Assembly (NCBI GenBank): GCA_934254815.1
Contig: CAKQME010000008.1
Location: 54,267 to 118,266, forward strand
Reading direction: 5' to 3'
Source: an uncultured Clostridia bacterium
GTDB lineage: Bacteria; Bacillota; Clostridia; Christensenellales; Borkfalkiaceae
Length of the DNA stretch: 64,000 nucleotides
Under the pieces are notes generated by a model that was not told the DNA's origin, ran no database searches, and saw only the letters and a list, made by a program, of their open reading frames with translations. Positions within the stretch are counted from its first letter, which is position 1, and every line of letters starts with the position of its first letter. Of the stretch, positions 1-9,190 are shown piece by piece. Position numbers and translations under genes: made by a program.

Positions 1-64
1 TACTTTGAATACGGTTGTTTATACACAAAAATTTACATAGACGAATTTACGGAGGAAAACTAAA

Positions 65-613
65 ATGTCAGGAAATATTAGCATTGTTATCGGATCTTGG
101 GGTTCATATAACGAATGTAACGAAAGAGCGTTAGGCTCGAAATGGCTCGACCTTTCGGACTATTCCGACTGGGACGAAATTGCAGAAGAACTTAAAAACG
201 AGGGTTTTGAACTCGACGGCATAGACGAAGAACTGTTTATACAGGACGTCGAGGGCATTGAAGACCGTTCGGTAAACTGGGATTATATGAGCCCCGAAAC
301 GTTATTCAATACGCTAAAAGAATCGGGCGTTCTGGACGACGATTACAAATACAAAGTATTCTGCGCTTTCATTGAAGTGCGTTGCTACGACGATTTTGAA
401 GAAAAAGTCAACTCGCACGGCGACCGCTGGGACGATTGTATCAATCTTTGGAGCGGCTACTCGTGGGAAGATTACGGCAAAGAAATGCTCGACTGTTGCG
501 GCTACGAAATCCCCGAACATATTTTAGACTTTATCGACCTTGAACGCTATGGAAGATACTGCGGTGAAGAAACGCTTTCCGAATACAGCGACGGGCTTAT
601 TGAAATTCATTAA
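65..613 (+). CDS. ardA: ArdA-like antirestriction protein
   Basis: A 182-residue acidic protein. Its first 65 residues follow the ArdA layout: a beta strand (ISIVIGSWGSYNE), then GSKWLDLSDY, an acidic helix, and an IQDVEGI motif near residue 60. ArdA proteins mimic B-form DNA and block type I restriction, so mobile DNA can enter a new host. High Asp/Glu content over the whole length fits DNA mimicry. A GGAGG site at 51-55 precedes the ATG. It heads a plus-strand run of small mobile-element genes followed by pcfK- and pcfJ-like genes, the usual setting for ardA. Family assignment is from motif recognition only. Confidence 0.8.
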   Translation: MSGNISIVIGSWGSYNECNERALGSKWLDLSDYSDWDEIAEELKNEGFELDGIDEELFIQDVEGIEDRSVNWDYMSPETLFNTLKESGVLDDDYKYKVFCAFIEVRCYDDFEEKVNSHGDRWDDCINLWSGYSWEDYGKEMLDCCGYEIPEHILDFIDLERYGRYCGEETLSEYSDGLIEIH

Positions 614-631
614 AAAAAGGAGATAAAAATT

Positions 632-1045
632 ATGAACGTTACAAAAGAAATCAAAAAACAAAAAGCAATAGAACTTATGCAACAATTAAATATTTACAAA
701 CCGTATATACGCGGATTTGAAACAGATAATAAGGTTTGTTTCTTCGAGAATTTCGGCGGATTTTGGGCTTACCAAGAACCCGAACTGGTGGCAAAAATCA
801 AAGAAATAGAAAAAACGTATAACGTTCTCGTGTATGCCGTTACTCACGAATATTTAGAATTCGGAGAGTGCTATGATTTTCTCTACGTTTCCGATTATAA
901 AAGCGAATGGAAATACGCCATTCTTCCTCAAAAAGATACTTTTTATGCTTGTGCCTACGTTTGGAATAAAACCGACGATAACTGTTCGGAATTCGGCACG
1001 ATAGGTATTCGCTCGTTTGGTGGCGGGATTAAAAGGGTTATGTGA
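632..1045 (+). CDS. conserved hypothetical protein of mobile elements
   Basis: 137 residues, no signal peptide and no membrane segment. It is rich in Tyr, Phe and acidic residues and ends in GTIGIRSFGGGIKRVM. The start has a good AAGGAG site (618-623). It sits between ardA and other small accessory genes and is probably co-transcribed with them. I recognise its general look from clostridial conjugative elements but know no function. Confidence 0.65.
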   Translation: MNVTKEIKKQKAIELMQQLNIYKPYIRGFETDNKVCFFENFGGFWAYQEPELVAKIKEIEKTYNVLVYAVTHEYLEFGECYDFLYVSDYKSEWKYAILPQKDTFYACAYVWNKTDDNCSEFGTIGIRSFGGGIKRVM

Positions 1046-1055
1046 GGTATATACA

Positions 1056-1328
1056 ATGAAGATTACAATAACGCATAACAATAAAACATACGAATTTAAA
1101 CACGGTTTTGAAGTGTTAATCTTCGACTGTGCCATAAATAACGATTTTAACATTATGCACCCCGGCGAACTTAACGATTTTATCTGTCTTGTCAGCGATT
1201 GTTATTTGAAAGACTTAAATCAAACACCGCTCGGAGCATTGTCGGATTATATAGCAAAAAATTGGGACGAAATCAAAGAATTATCTCGGCTCGACATTCT
1301 TGAAAAGTTTTACGATCAAGTTGCATAA
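1056..1328 (+). CDS. small hypothetical protein
   Basis: 90 residues beginning MKITITHNN. I chose the ATG at 1056 because GTGAGG lies just upstream; an in-frame upstream ATG at 1017 would overlap the preceding gene by 29 bases and has no ribosome binding site. The protein is soluble, with a C-terminal helix (WDEIKELSRLDILEKFYDQ). Its function is unknown and it belongs to the accessory operon behind ardA. Confidence 0.6.
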   Translation: MKITITHNNKTYEFKHGFEVLIFDCAINNDFNIMHPGELNDFICLVSDCYLKDLNQTPLGALSDYIAKNWDEIKELSRLDILEKFYDQVA

Positions 1329-1339
1329 GGAGAAAGATT

Positions 1340-1522
1340 TTGACAAAAGTAATGGCACATATTAACTCGCTGAACGGCGAAATGGCGGAAATAACCGTCT
1401 TGGAAAAAGTCGGCGATAACGACTACATAGTTGAATACAAGGGCGTGAAATGTCATGCCCTTTTTAATTGGTTCGTTTGCGAATATTATGCAGACGACGT
1501 TTACGGAATTGTAGAGGAGTGA
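1340..1522 (+). CDS. small conserved hypothetical protein (TTG start)
   Basis: 60 residues, MTKVMAHINSLNG onward, with an EYKGVKCHALFNWF core ending in an acidic tail. The start is TTG, chosen because AAGGAGA at 1327-1333 lies six bases upstream; an in-frame ATG four codons later is the alternative. Similar short proteins with a KGVKCHA(I/L)FN core are common in clostridial conjugative elements. No function is known. Confidence 0.6.
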   Translation: MTKVMAHINSLNGEMAEITVLEKVGDNDYIVEYKGVKCHALFNWFVCEYYADDVYGIVEE

Positions 1523-1527
1523 TTTTT

Positions 1528-2571
1528 ATGGAACTTAATTTGACGGCAAACACCCCTGCCGAAGAAAAGATTTTGCAATATTTAAAAGACAACGCAAGCG
1601 AAACGTTAGCAGATAAAATAAATAACGGTACGCCGTTTGAACAAGACGGCAAACCCCTTATAAACAAAAAGACGTTATCGGATTTTATGAAATACGCTTG
1701 CGAAGAAGCGAGGAAACTTGCCGAAAAAGGAGAAAATTCCGCTTGCGTTGAGGATTCAACCGTTTACGGTTGGGCTGTTCATTATTTCGAGGAGGAGTCG
1801 ATCGAAGGTACTTTATACACCCTCGACGGCGAAGAATATAAGCCTGCCGTAAAAGCAAAAAACAGTCAAAAATCAACTTATACGCCCACTTCTGCTCCGA
1901 AACCGCAAAATCAACAGGCTTCTTTATTCGATATTATTTCGCAAGAAAACAATACTGCCGAAACTACGGAAAAAGAGCAGCAAGTAATTCAGGATGAAGA
2001 AAAGCCGATAAATGAAATATCAAAGATTGAAACAAAAGACGAAAGCACCTCGGTTAAAGTTGAGCAAATTCCCGCAACAGAGGAGAAGCCGCAAAAGAAA
2101 GTTTCGCCCGTTTACACGGAATATGCGGCTTTAAAGGAAAAGTATCCCGATTGTGTTATCGCTTACCGTTTAGGCGACTTTTACGAGATACTCGGTAAAG
2201 ACGCCGTTACAATCGCAACCGAACTCGATTTAACTTTGACGAGCCGCGATTGCGGACTCGAACACCGTATTCCTATGGTAGGTTTCCCCTACCACGCCGC
2301 AGATAATTATATCTCTGAAATTATAAATCGCGGGCATAAAATCGCAATCGTGGAAAAGTTAAACGATATAAATATTGTACCGAAAGAAAAGCCTTGCGTA
2401 GTAGATGAAAATACGGGTGAAATACTTTCCGAAGAGGAAATGCGTGAGTTTGACGGAGATATCGAAGAACACGACGAACTCGCAGAAGAAAAAGCGATTG
2501 CTAAAGCGTTCGACACCGAAGCCGTTTGCGAATTATCCGAACTTTTAGGCGATTGCTTTATTTTAGCGTAA
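1528..2571 (+). CDS. PcfK-like protein fused to MutS domain I
   Basis: 347 residues from the ATG at 1528 (GAGGAG site at 1514-1519). Residues 1-115 match the PcfK family: a TLSDFMKYACEEARK helix, then VYGWAVHYFEEE. A low-complexity linker rich in Glu, Lys and Gln follows (about 116-190). Residues 193-290 are a clear MutS mismatch-recognition domain I, with a GDFYEIL motif holding the Phe-x-Glu pair (F218, E220) that reads mismatches in MutS, then LTLTSRD and PMVGFPYHA. The ATPase and clamp parts of MutS are absent. PcfK is encoded in the conjugation region of enterococcal plasmid pCF10. The stop codon abuts the ribosome binding site of the pcfJ-like gene. Confidence 0.85.
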   Translation: MELNLTANTPAEEKILQYLKDNASETLADKINNGTPFEQDGKPLINKKTLSDFMKYACEEARKLAEKGENSACVEDSTVYGWAVHYFEEESIEGTLYTLDGEEYKPAVKAKNSQKSTYTPTSAPKPQNQQASLFDIISQENNTAETTEKEQQVIQDEEKPINEISKIETKDESTSVKVEQIPATEEKPQKKVSPVYTEYAALKEKYPDCVIAYRLGDFYEILGKDAVTIATELDLTLTSRDCGLEHRIPMVGFPYHAADNYISEIINRGHKIAIVEKLNDINIVPKEKPCVVDENTGEILSEEEMREFDGDIEEHDELAEEKAIAKAFDTEAVCELSELLGDCFILA

Positions 2572-2584
2572 GGAGATGATTTTC

Positions 2585-3901
2585 ATGAAAATCGAAAAAA
2601 TTAAACCTATTCCCAAATATATACAGAAAAAAATTAAATTATACGACGACAAATTAAAAACCAAGCCGCTTGGAAGAACGCGTTTTTACGCATACTTTAC
2701 GAAAAACGACGGCGAACTCGTCAAAGTTACGGTTGCAGTCCGAGAATATAAAAAACAATGGTATTGCAAACCTGTCGTTATTCACGGCGTTCATTCGGAT
2801 AGATGTTTCGGCAAAGACATAAAGTTTACTTACATTGCAGGGTATTCTGTTGGATGGCACGAGCAAGGACTTTCAAAATATCCCGACTGGTATGAAAGCA
2901 ACGACTGGGGCTGGTCGTCTGACGATTCGTTTGATCCCTACGCCCCGATAGTCAACCGCGATTATATCTTGCAGCATTTCCCCGAATACAAATACAGCGC
3001 CGTTGACAGATACACGGGTACACAAGTTTTTAAATACTTACGGCTTTATGAGAAGTTTCCGCAAATCGAATATCTGACTAAACTCGGATTGCATAATATC
3101 GCAATGTCAACGCAGATTTTACGGCTTTGCGGCAAAGACAAAAAGTTTTACAAATGGATTGCAAAGAACAGACAGGATATTATCCGTTCGTCTTATTACG
3201 TTTCTTCCATAATCAAGGCATACAATACAAACAAGCCTATATATGAAGTAAATAATTTCGCTAAGCGCAAGATAAAATTCGATCACGCCGATCGAATCGA
3301 TAACGTGAAGGCACTTGTGAAAAAGGAAGTCGGCAAGTTTTTGGACTATATCGAACAGCAAAACACGAACTTTTATTCTTACAGAGATTATCTCAACGCT
3401 TGTCAATATCTCGGCTTAGATATGAACGAAGAAAAGAACCGTTATCCGCACGATTTCAAACGTTGGCACGATATACGAATCGACGAGTATCGCTCCGCAA
3501 AAGCATTGAAAGACGAACAGGAACGCAAAGAGTTTTACGACAAATTCGCTGCCGTGGCAACAAAGTATTTAACTCTTGAATATGATAAGAAGTCCGCCTA
3601 TATGTCGATTATTGCTAAAAATCCGAACGAATTGATAACGGAGGGTAACGCGCTCCATCACTGCGTTGGGCGAATGAATTACGACCAAAAATTCGCAAGG
3701 GAAGAATCGCTTATATTCTTTATCCGCACGAAAGAGCAACCCGACGTGCCTTTCGTTACGATTGAGTATTCGCCAAGCCAAAAACGAGTTCTTCAATGCT
3801 ACGGCGATAACGACACTAAACCCGATGACGGTGTAATTGAGTTCGTCAACAAAAAATGGCTTCCTTACGCCAACAAAAAAATTAAACAATTAGCGGCATA
3901 A
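2585..3901 (+). CDS. PcfJ-like protein
   Basis: 438 residues. The ATG at 2585 is preferred over 2576, which overlaps the AAGGAG site at 2570-2575. The C-terminal third has the PcfJ signature: GNALHHCVGRMNYDQKF, then FFIRTKEQPDVPFVTIEY and a QCYGDND motif. The N-terminal part is rich in Tyr, Lys and Trp and may bind nucleic acid. PcfJ-like genes occur in conjugative and mobilisable elements, usually beside pcfK as here. The biochemical role is not established. Confidence 0.85.
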   Translation: MKIEKIKPIPKYIQKKIKLYDDKLKTKPLGRTRFYAYFTKNDGELVKVTVAVREYKKQWYCKPVVIHGVHSDRCFGKDIKFTYIAGYSVGWHEQGLSKYPDWYESNDWGWSSDDSFDPYAPIVNRDYILQHFPEYKYSAVDRYTGTQVFKYLRLYEKFPQIEYLTKLGLHNIAMSTQILRLCGKDKKFYKWIAKNRQDIIRSSYYVSSIIKAYNTNKPIYEVNNFAKRKIKFDHADRIDNVKALVKKEVGKFLDYIEQQNTNFYSYRDYLNACQYLGLDMNEEKNRYPHDFKRWHDIRIDEYRSAKALKDEQERKEFYDKFAAVATKYLTLEYDKKSAYMSIIAKNPNELITEGNALHHCVGRMNYDQKFAREESLIFFIRTKEQPDVPFVTIEYSPSQKRVLQCYGDNDTKPDDGVIEFVNKKWLPYANKKIKQLAA

Positions 3902-3921
3902 TCGCAAAGGAGATATCAATA

Positions 3922-4209
3922 ATGAACAATTATTTCAGAATTACCGCATACAGCAAAGATTTAAACGTTTGTCTGATTGCCGACAGCAACGGCAAGTTTG
4001 AAAAGTTATGGCAGTTTTCATCTTTCTTCGTTTGCAAAGGCTTTGAAATTATTTCGGTCGAAAAAGAAGAAAACTTTTCGTTTGGCAATATTCCGAAAGC
4101 GAACGCGGATAGAAACAATATTTTACTTCGGGCGTGTGCAAAAGGCAGACCGAACGTAACCGACGGCGAAATAGAAATTCGAGGGAAAAGGTACTCTTTG
4201 ATCCCTTAA
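3922..4209 (+). CDS. small hypothetical protein
   Basis: 95 residues, MNNYFRITAYSKD onward, with good AAAGGAG spacing. It is the last gene of the plus-strand accessory operon, and a hairpin with a T tract follows at 4346-4399. It has no membrane segment, and I do not recognise a family. Confidence 0.6.
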   Translation: MNNYFRITAYSKDLNVCLIADSNGKFEKLWQFSSFFVCKGFEIISVEKEENFSFGNIPKANADRNNILLRACAKGRPNVTDGEIEIRGKRYSLIP

Positions 4210-4252
4210 AAATCACGCTTGAAAACAGGTTAAAAATACCCGATTGACGATG

Positions 4253-4318
4253 GGACGTGTGCTTGTCTTGATACAAGTACGGCGGCGCGACGCGCCGCCG
4301 CAAGATAATCACACGTCC
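4253..4318. repeat. nested cruciform between convergent operons
   Basis: An outer 9-bp inverted repeat, GGACGTGTG (4253-4261) with CACACGTCC (4310-4318), encloses two hairpins: CTTGT/ACAAG (4262-4277) and CGGCGGCGCG with its exact complement (4280-4300, single-base centre). The result is a three-way junction with a very GC-rich arm in a moderately AT-rich surround. It lies just beyond the 3' end of the HUH rep gene. Candidate roles are a replication origin (single- or double-strand), a transfer origin or a recombination site; none can be shown from sequence alone. Confidence 0.7.
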
Positions 4319-4345
4319 GTTCAATCCACTCATTAAGTTCTATCC

Positions 4346-4399
4346 AAAGGCGCGGAAGTTTGCCGCTAACCAGCTTGGCAAATCTTCCGCGCTGCCTTT
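4346..4399 (+). terminator. rho-independent terminator after accessory operon
   Basis: The left arm AAAGG-CGCGGAAG-TGCC (4347-4364) pairs with GGCA-CTTCCGCG-CCTTTTT (4377-4401), with small bulges. A T tract and TTTT follow on the plus strand. It ends the ardA-pcfJ operon and separates it from the convergent rep gene. Confidence 0.65.
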
Positions 4400-4406
4400 T
4401 TGCATT

Positions 4407-5431
4407 TTAATTACTTTTAGGCATTTGTTTTATAGTTTCTTCATTTACCTTGCCGACAATACAGCCCTCGTCTATGCAATTAAAGTCATCGTATAAAAGT
4501 AATTTTTTATCTTCTTGCCCTATACGGGTTACTACGTCGCTTGAAAACACGTCGGATATAAAATATTGCGGTAAGCCTTTGCTGTAAACTATTTTTTCTC
4601 CCGTTTTTTCTATGTACTTTAATAAGTAGGCGATAGCGTCGCCCATTTTCCGCTCGTCGTCTATCTTTTCAAAATCGCTTCTGCCGAATTTTTCATTGAA
4701 ATAAGTGTTTTGTACCGTTATTTGCCGTTTATGTGTTTTCAGACTGTAATCGTTTACTTCTATCGTTTCGCCCGGTAGAGTGCCATCGGGGATATAAAAT
4801 ATTCCGTGAAAGTGCAGTCGTTTCTTTTCGGGCGACCGTTCCCACACTCCGACGTACTTCCAACCCTTTCTATGCGAAAAATTTGCAAGCGTCCAGGTGA
4901 GTTTTTTACGAAAAGATAATTCGCTATGCTTTTTGCCGTCGTAAGTAAAAGTTACGAAATAATTAAACTTTTGTAAGTTTACTTTTCGAACCATTCTCGT
5001 GCGACGACATATTAAATTTCTTTTCTTTCTTTCGAGGTTGTCGTCGACGTAATTCTCTGCGGATTTTAAGTCTTTAAACAGCCCCTTAATGCCGTCAATT
5101 ATCTTTGCCCGAAGAAGTTGTCGTTTAAGCCCCGAATTTGCCTTGTACAGTCTTTCAAAGACTTGCTTTCTAGTGGTTTTAGTTCCTTTCGCCTTTACTG
5201 TTTTCATAACGGGTACGAGTTCTCCGTCAACAAATTCCACCTGCGTTAAAACTACCACTTTCGGAGTAGTAATCGTTACGGGTTCTTGCTTTCCTCGACG
5301 GGTTTTAAATTTTCGTCCACCGTTATTTCTTTTTCTTGCTTTTTAAGTCGCGGTTTCGTCCACCGCGTAGTATGCGGTATCGCTATATAATGCGATCCGT
5401 CGGAATATATCTTTGCTTTCTCATATATCAC
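4407..5431 (-). pseudogene. rep: HUH rolling-circle replication initiator, frameshifted
   Basis: The long frame (4407-5258, GTG or no proper start) gives 283 residues. It has FVTFTYDG (motif 1), LHFHG (HUH motif, about residues 148-152) and YLLKYIEK (motif 3, tyrosine/lysine), as expected of a rolling-circle Rep endonuclease. Its N-terminus lies in another frame: a GTG at 5431 behind AAAGGAG encodes MIYEKAKIYSDGSHYIAIP and runs 51 codons to a TAA at 5276-5278. The Rep frame is open back to 5343. A one-base change near 5285-5300 (between EEES and KQEPVT) would restore one protein of about 345 residues. Either the gene is frame-broken, it uses -1 frameshifting, or the base calls are wrong. The GTG overlaps the 3' end of the upstream reading frame. 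Confidence 0.75.
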
Positions 5432-7583
5432 GTTTAACTCCTTTGTCGTATAAAGTGGCGCAAGGGGTAGTTTCCTCGTCGCATTTATATAACGAATTTA
5501 TGAAATAACTGTTCTGAGCCTTTAATTCGGCTACCGTCGCTTTTTCCGCGGCGTATTCCTCATAGTCGTTTAATCCCACTTCAGTATTCTTTGTCTGTTC
5601 GTTGAAATAATCCGAAAAACAATCGGTTGAAAATCTTTTACTGTAAATTTAGCGATTGCACAAATAGTATTTTTTACGCCTTATTTTACCATCCATAGTT
5701 CTCGCCTGTTTTGCAACTGTAAGCACACTGTAACCGTACTTATTATAGATTTTTACGTTATGTTTCCAAAGCCACGCGGTTACGGATTTTAAGATATGAA
5801 CAAGTAGATTATTATCACCGCGTTTATAACGAAAGTCCGCATATAAGTCGATAAATCGACTATATACCCATTCAATAACCATTTCTTCGATGGTGTAAAA
5901 CGGCAGTGCAAGCCGTTGCTCGCCGGCAGATAAAATAGTTATTATTTCGCATAAATCCCTTGCGTCTGCTCCCCAACTTTCAGGGCGCTGTTCATCCGTA
6001 AATACCTTTATGAACGGGTAATTATCTACAGTTGCGCTATGCCTGCACATTTTAAGCCAAGCATTGAAAAGGTCGTTCTTTTGGTTCGTTTCGGTTACGC
6101 TTTTCTTGACCTCTTTTAATTCAAGATTGTTTCCGCGTTCTTTGCCTATTTCCGTAATAGCCACAACGCCGAACTCGAAACTGCCTGCTTTCGGATTGTT
6201 TTCCAACACCTTTTTACCGAGCCTTAAAGTATCGAAATCGAGTATATGCGAATAGCCGCCACGGCGAACGGTATCCGAGAAAAAGTCCGTAAGCCATAAC
6301 GGTAGATTGCCGTTATCCAGCATCGTGATATCCGTTCGTATCGCGTAATTAGAAACGATTAAACTGCTTTGCAAAACGTAAATAAAATACGCTTGAGCGT
6401 AAGTTTGTAATACGTCGAAAACATTCTCTTCTTTAAGTCCGTCGTTATAAATCGTTCCGTAACGTTCTTCGTCGTAAAAATATAATTGTCCCGTAGTTCC
6501 GCCGTGTTTTTCGTACCGAACCCGTTTTTTATTTACCCACTCTTTAACCGTTGCTAAATTATACACGGTATGATATTCCATGCATTTTTGCAATTCTTTC
6601 TCGAATAGCATCCAAGGAAAGTAAGGAAATTTTATATCGTTTTCCTGTAAAATCGAGAGTGCTTTTTGTCTGAACATTACTTCCTGAGATAACGTCATAT
6701 CCGTAATAAGCGTAGTCTTTTTCTTTCCCATACTGCCGCAAGCCATACTCACGATAGGCAGTTCGTTTATAAACCCGCAGTTTTTAGCCTCGAAATGCCG
6801 TAAGCGGTTTAAGGCTATTTTCTTTCTGAAATTGTAAAATAAGCAATATGTCGCTACACTTAACGACCACCACGGGAAGAACTTAAAGAGCGGTTGCAAG
6901 TCAATTACTAGTTTTACAATCTGAACGTAAAGTCCTAAAATATCGAAAGAAACGGCAAAGTAAAAATAGTACGCGAAAAAGGCAACGGCTATGCTTACGA
7001 GGTTAAAATTCAACGCCCATAATATTAGCCATAAAACGTATATCCACGAACGGGCGCGTAAAAATAAGAAATAATTACATATAAATTTTTTTGTAGGCAG
7101 ATACGTTACCGCCGACAGTTTTTTAAAGACTTTAAGCGGAACGGTATCTACGTTATATTTATTGTTTTCGGTTGCATACAGTCGCCGTATAATTACGATT
7201 AAAAGTATAACGCACGGCAAAATTAAGGTTATGACTTTTACTATAACACTTGTTTTTTCGCCTATAAATTTCAGCCAAGCCGTAAAATTTTCTTTACTGA
7301 AAAACAAAGAAAAATACGCCGCCGCATCACTTTTAAATCCGTCTATATCCGAAGGTAAATTTACCTGAAACTTTAACGCCTCGGAATACTTCGTTACCGA
7401 CGGTAAACTATCCGTTTGCATACCGAACAATGTTTTGAAATAATATATAAAACTATCGTATAAGTCGATTAACGCCTCAAAAAGACGAGCATAAGATTGC
7501 GGAAACACGAATATTCCCGATAACGCAACGGCAACGTAAAGCGCAACCGTTAAGCAAATATTTAATCTTTTTTGAACTTTCAT
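5421..7583 (-). pseudogene. polytopic membrane P-loop protein, in-frame stop near C-terminus
   Basis: From the ATG at 7583 (MKVQKRLNIC, GAGG site), 644 residues run to a TAA at 5649-5651. The same frame then stays open for 75 codons (IYSKRFSTDCFSDYFNEQ onward) to a TGA at 5421-5423 that overlaps the rep start. Hydrophobic segments lie near residues 8-28, 112-132, 180-212 and 236-252. After them comes a soluble domain with a degenerate Walker A (ACGSMGKKKTT, 281-291) and a Walker B-like strand (FGVVAITEIGKERG, near 470). The sensible sequence after the stop suggests a Lys-to-stop change (AAA to TAA). The role is unknown; DNA transfer or virion export is an inference from the membrane segments, P-loop and Rep neighbour. 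Confidence 0.65.
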
Positions 7584-7678
7584 ATTGCGCCTCGCTTTGC
7601 GGTATAGACTATGTAACTTACAGTTAAAATTATCGTTATAAGCAGTAACACCGCTATTATTCTTTTTACAATTTTCAT
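7580..7678 (-). CDS. 32-residue single-span membrane peptide
   Basis: MKIVKRIIAVLLLITIILTV, then SYIVYTAKRGAI: one hydrophobic helix with basic ends. A strong AAAGGAG lies just upstream, and the stop overlaps the ATG of the P-loop gene (ATGA), which argues for translation and coupling. Its size resembles that of tiny minor coat proteins of filamentous phages, but size alone proves nothing. It is too short for most gene finders. Confidence 0.55.
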   Translation of the reverse strand: MKIVKRIIAVLLLITIILTVSYIVYTAKRGAI

Positions 7679-7726
7679 TCTTCTCCTTTGAAAACGCCAA
7701 CGTGGGATTTCCGTCGGCGCAAATCG

Positions 7727-9190
7727 TTATTCGTCGTCAATATATTTATCCCGATGCCCCCTATATTCTTTGCTTACTTTTCGTTCTATTTTTCGTCGCT
7801 TTGTGTAAGTATTTAACTTTGAAATGCCTTTAAACGGCAAAGATATAAGCCAAAGTATAAGTTTAATTATATACGGCAGTAACGGAACGAGCAATAAAAG
7901 CAGTAAAACGAGCATTAAAATATACGGTATGCCTTTGCCTATATTAGGAATATCGTTTATACCTATCGACGTACTCGTAGAGTTCGACGGCTCGCGGCTT
8001 TCCGTTTGTTTATTGTCTATTACGCCTAAATTGTAGGTTATTCCGTCCGTTTCGAATTTAAGCCGTAAAATAGTAACGTTGCCTACAATTGTGGACTCCG
8101 AATGGTAATATGTTGTCGCGCCCATGCCGCTTTTCGGGGATTTCGTATAGTCTGTTTCGGTAAAACGCAACACCCACTTTTTGCCTTTAAGTTCGCTTAA
8201 AGCCTCGTCGGTAAGTCTGCTTGATACTTTTGAATTTATAATCGCTCCGCTATAGATAGTTTCTCTATCTTCGGCGCAAATAAAATCGTCTACGGTTTGA
8301 ATCCTGTCCCATTTATACGTTCCCGCAAATAAACCTCCGCCGGTATGTTCTACCTTGTCCGTATATTTCAGATAGGCATAATTATCCGTTTTGCTTTCTC
8401 CAAAATCTGTTATAAACGGATTTTCCTCTTTAAAATAGTCCAAAGCAACCTTTTGGGTCGTGTAATACACGTCAGCCTCGAAAAGTTTATCCATTTTTCT
8501 ATCCGTATTAAACGCTACGAAATGGCTATCACACGCGCCTATGGGATGGAATATGTTAAAGCCGTCCGGGTAACGTACAAAACCGACAAATTTATCCGTA
8601 ACGACTATCGTTTCGATTTCCACGCAATTTACATACGGTTTGCCATTTATCTCGCCGAAACAATATTGCTTATTGACTGCGTAATTTACCTCGTTTATCG
8701 TGTTATTGCCCGACTTATTATCGTCAATATCTGCATTGTAAGGTCGGTAAACGGAACTGATTGCATAGTATCTTACGTGGTCTGTTTTCACTTCTAAACC
8801 TGTAACTTTATACTTAAACAATGTACCGTCGAAATTAAGCAATTCGAGTTCATAGTTGTAGTAAGAAATCTCGTCGTTTATAGTTGTGGAAATATTTATA
8901 GACGAAGCCTTGACTTTATCTCCGCTCGGCTGATAGACGTAAACGAATAGTTCTTTATTTACGCTTTCGGCAAGTTGAATGATTTGCAAGGAATAATCGT
9001 TTGCTTTGGCAGGATAATTGTCCGCGTTAAATGACTTATCTTTTTTCAAATCGTCCGACACTTCCGAATAGGTGATGCTTTCTGCCCTTGCTGCAAGTGG
9101 AATTTGTGCCGTCGTGGTTATGACGGCACATACTCCCAAGACAAAAGCGAGAAAGATTGATGCTAATCTCGTTTTTGTCGCTTGCTTCAA
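7727..9190 (-). CDS. exported protein with C-terminal membrane anchor
   Basis: 487 residues. A signal peptide (basic start, hydrophobic core, AARAES cleavage region near residue 37) is followed by an approximately 370-residue extracellular domain rich in Tyr, Asn and Asp. A long hydrophobic stretch (about 415-450) and a basic tail (KRRKIERKVSKEYRGH) follow. This type I layout is shared with phage adsorption proteins and with surface receptors. Its ATG overlaps the stop of the upstream 193-residue gene. No family was recognised. Confidence 0.65.
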   Translation of the reverse strand: MKQATKTRLASIFLAFVLGVCAVITTTAQIPLAARAESITYSEVSDDLKKDKSFNADNYPAKANDYSLQIIQLAESVNKELFVYVYQPSGDKVKASSINISTTINDEISYYNYELELLNFDGTLFKYKVTGLEVKTDHVRYYAISSVYRPYNADIDDNKSGNNTINEVNYAVNKQYCFGEINGKPYVNCVEIETIVVTDKFVGFVRYPDGFNIFHPIGACDSHFVAFNTDRKMDKLFEADVYYTTQKVALDYFKEENPFITDFGESKTDNYAYLKYTDKVEHTGGGLFAGTYKWDRIQTVDDFICAEDRETIYSGAIINSKVSSRLTDEALSELKGKKWVLRFTETDYTKSPKSGMGATTYYHSESTIVGNVTILRLKFETDGITYNLGVIDNKQTESREPSNSTSTSIGINDIPNIGKGIPYILMLVLLLLLLVPLLPYIIKLILWLISLPFKGISKLNTYTKRRKIERKVSKEYRGHRDKYIDDE

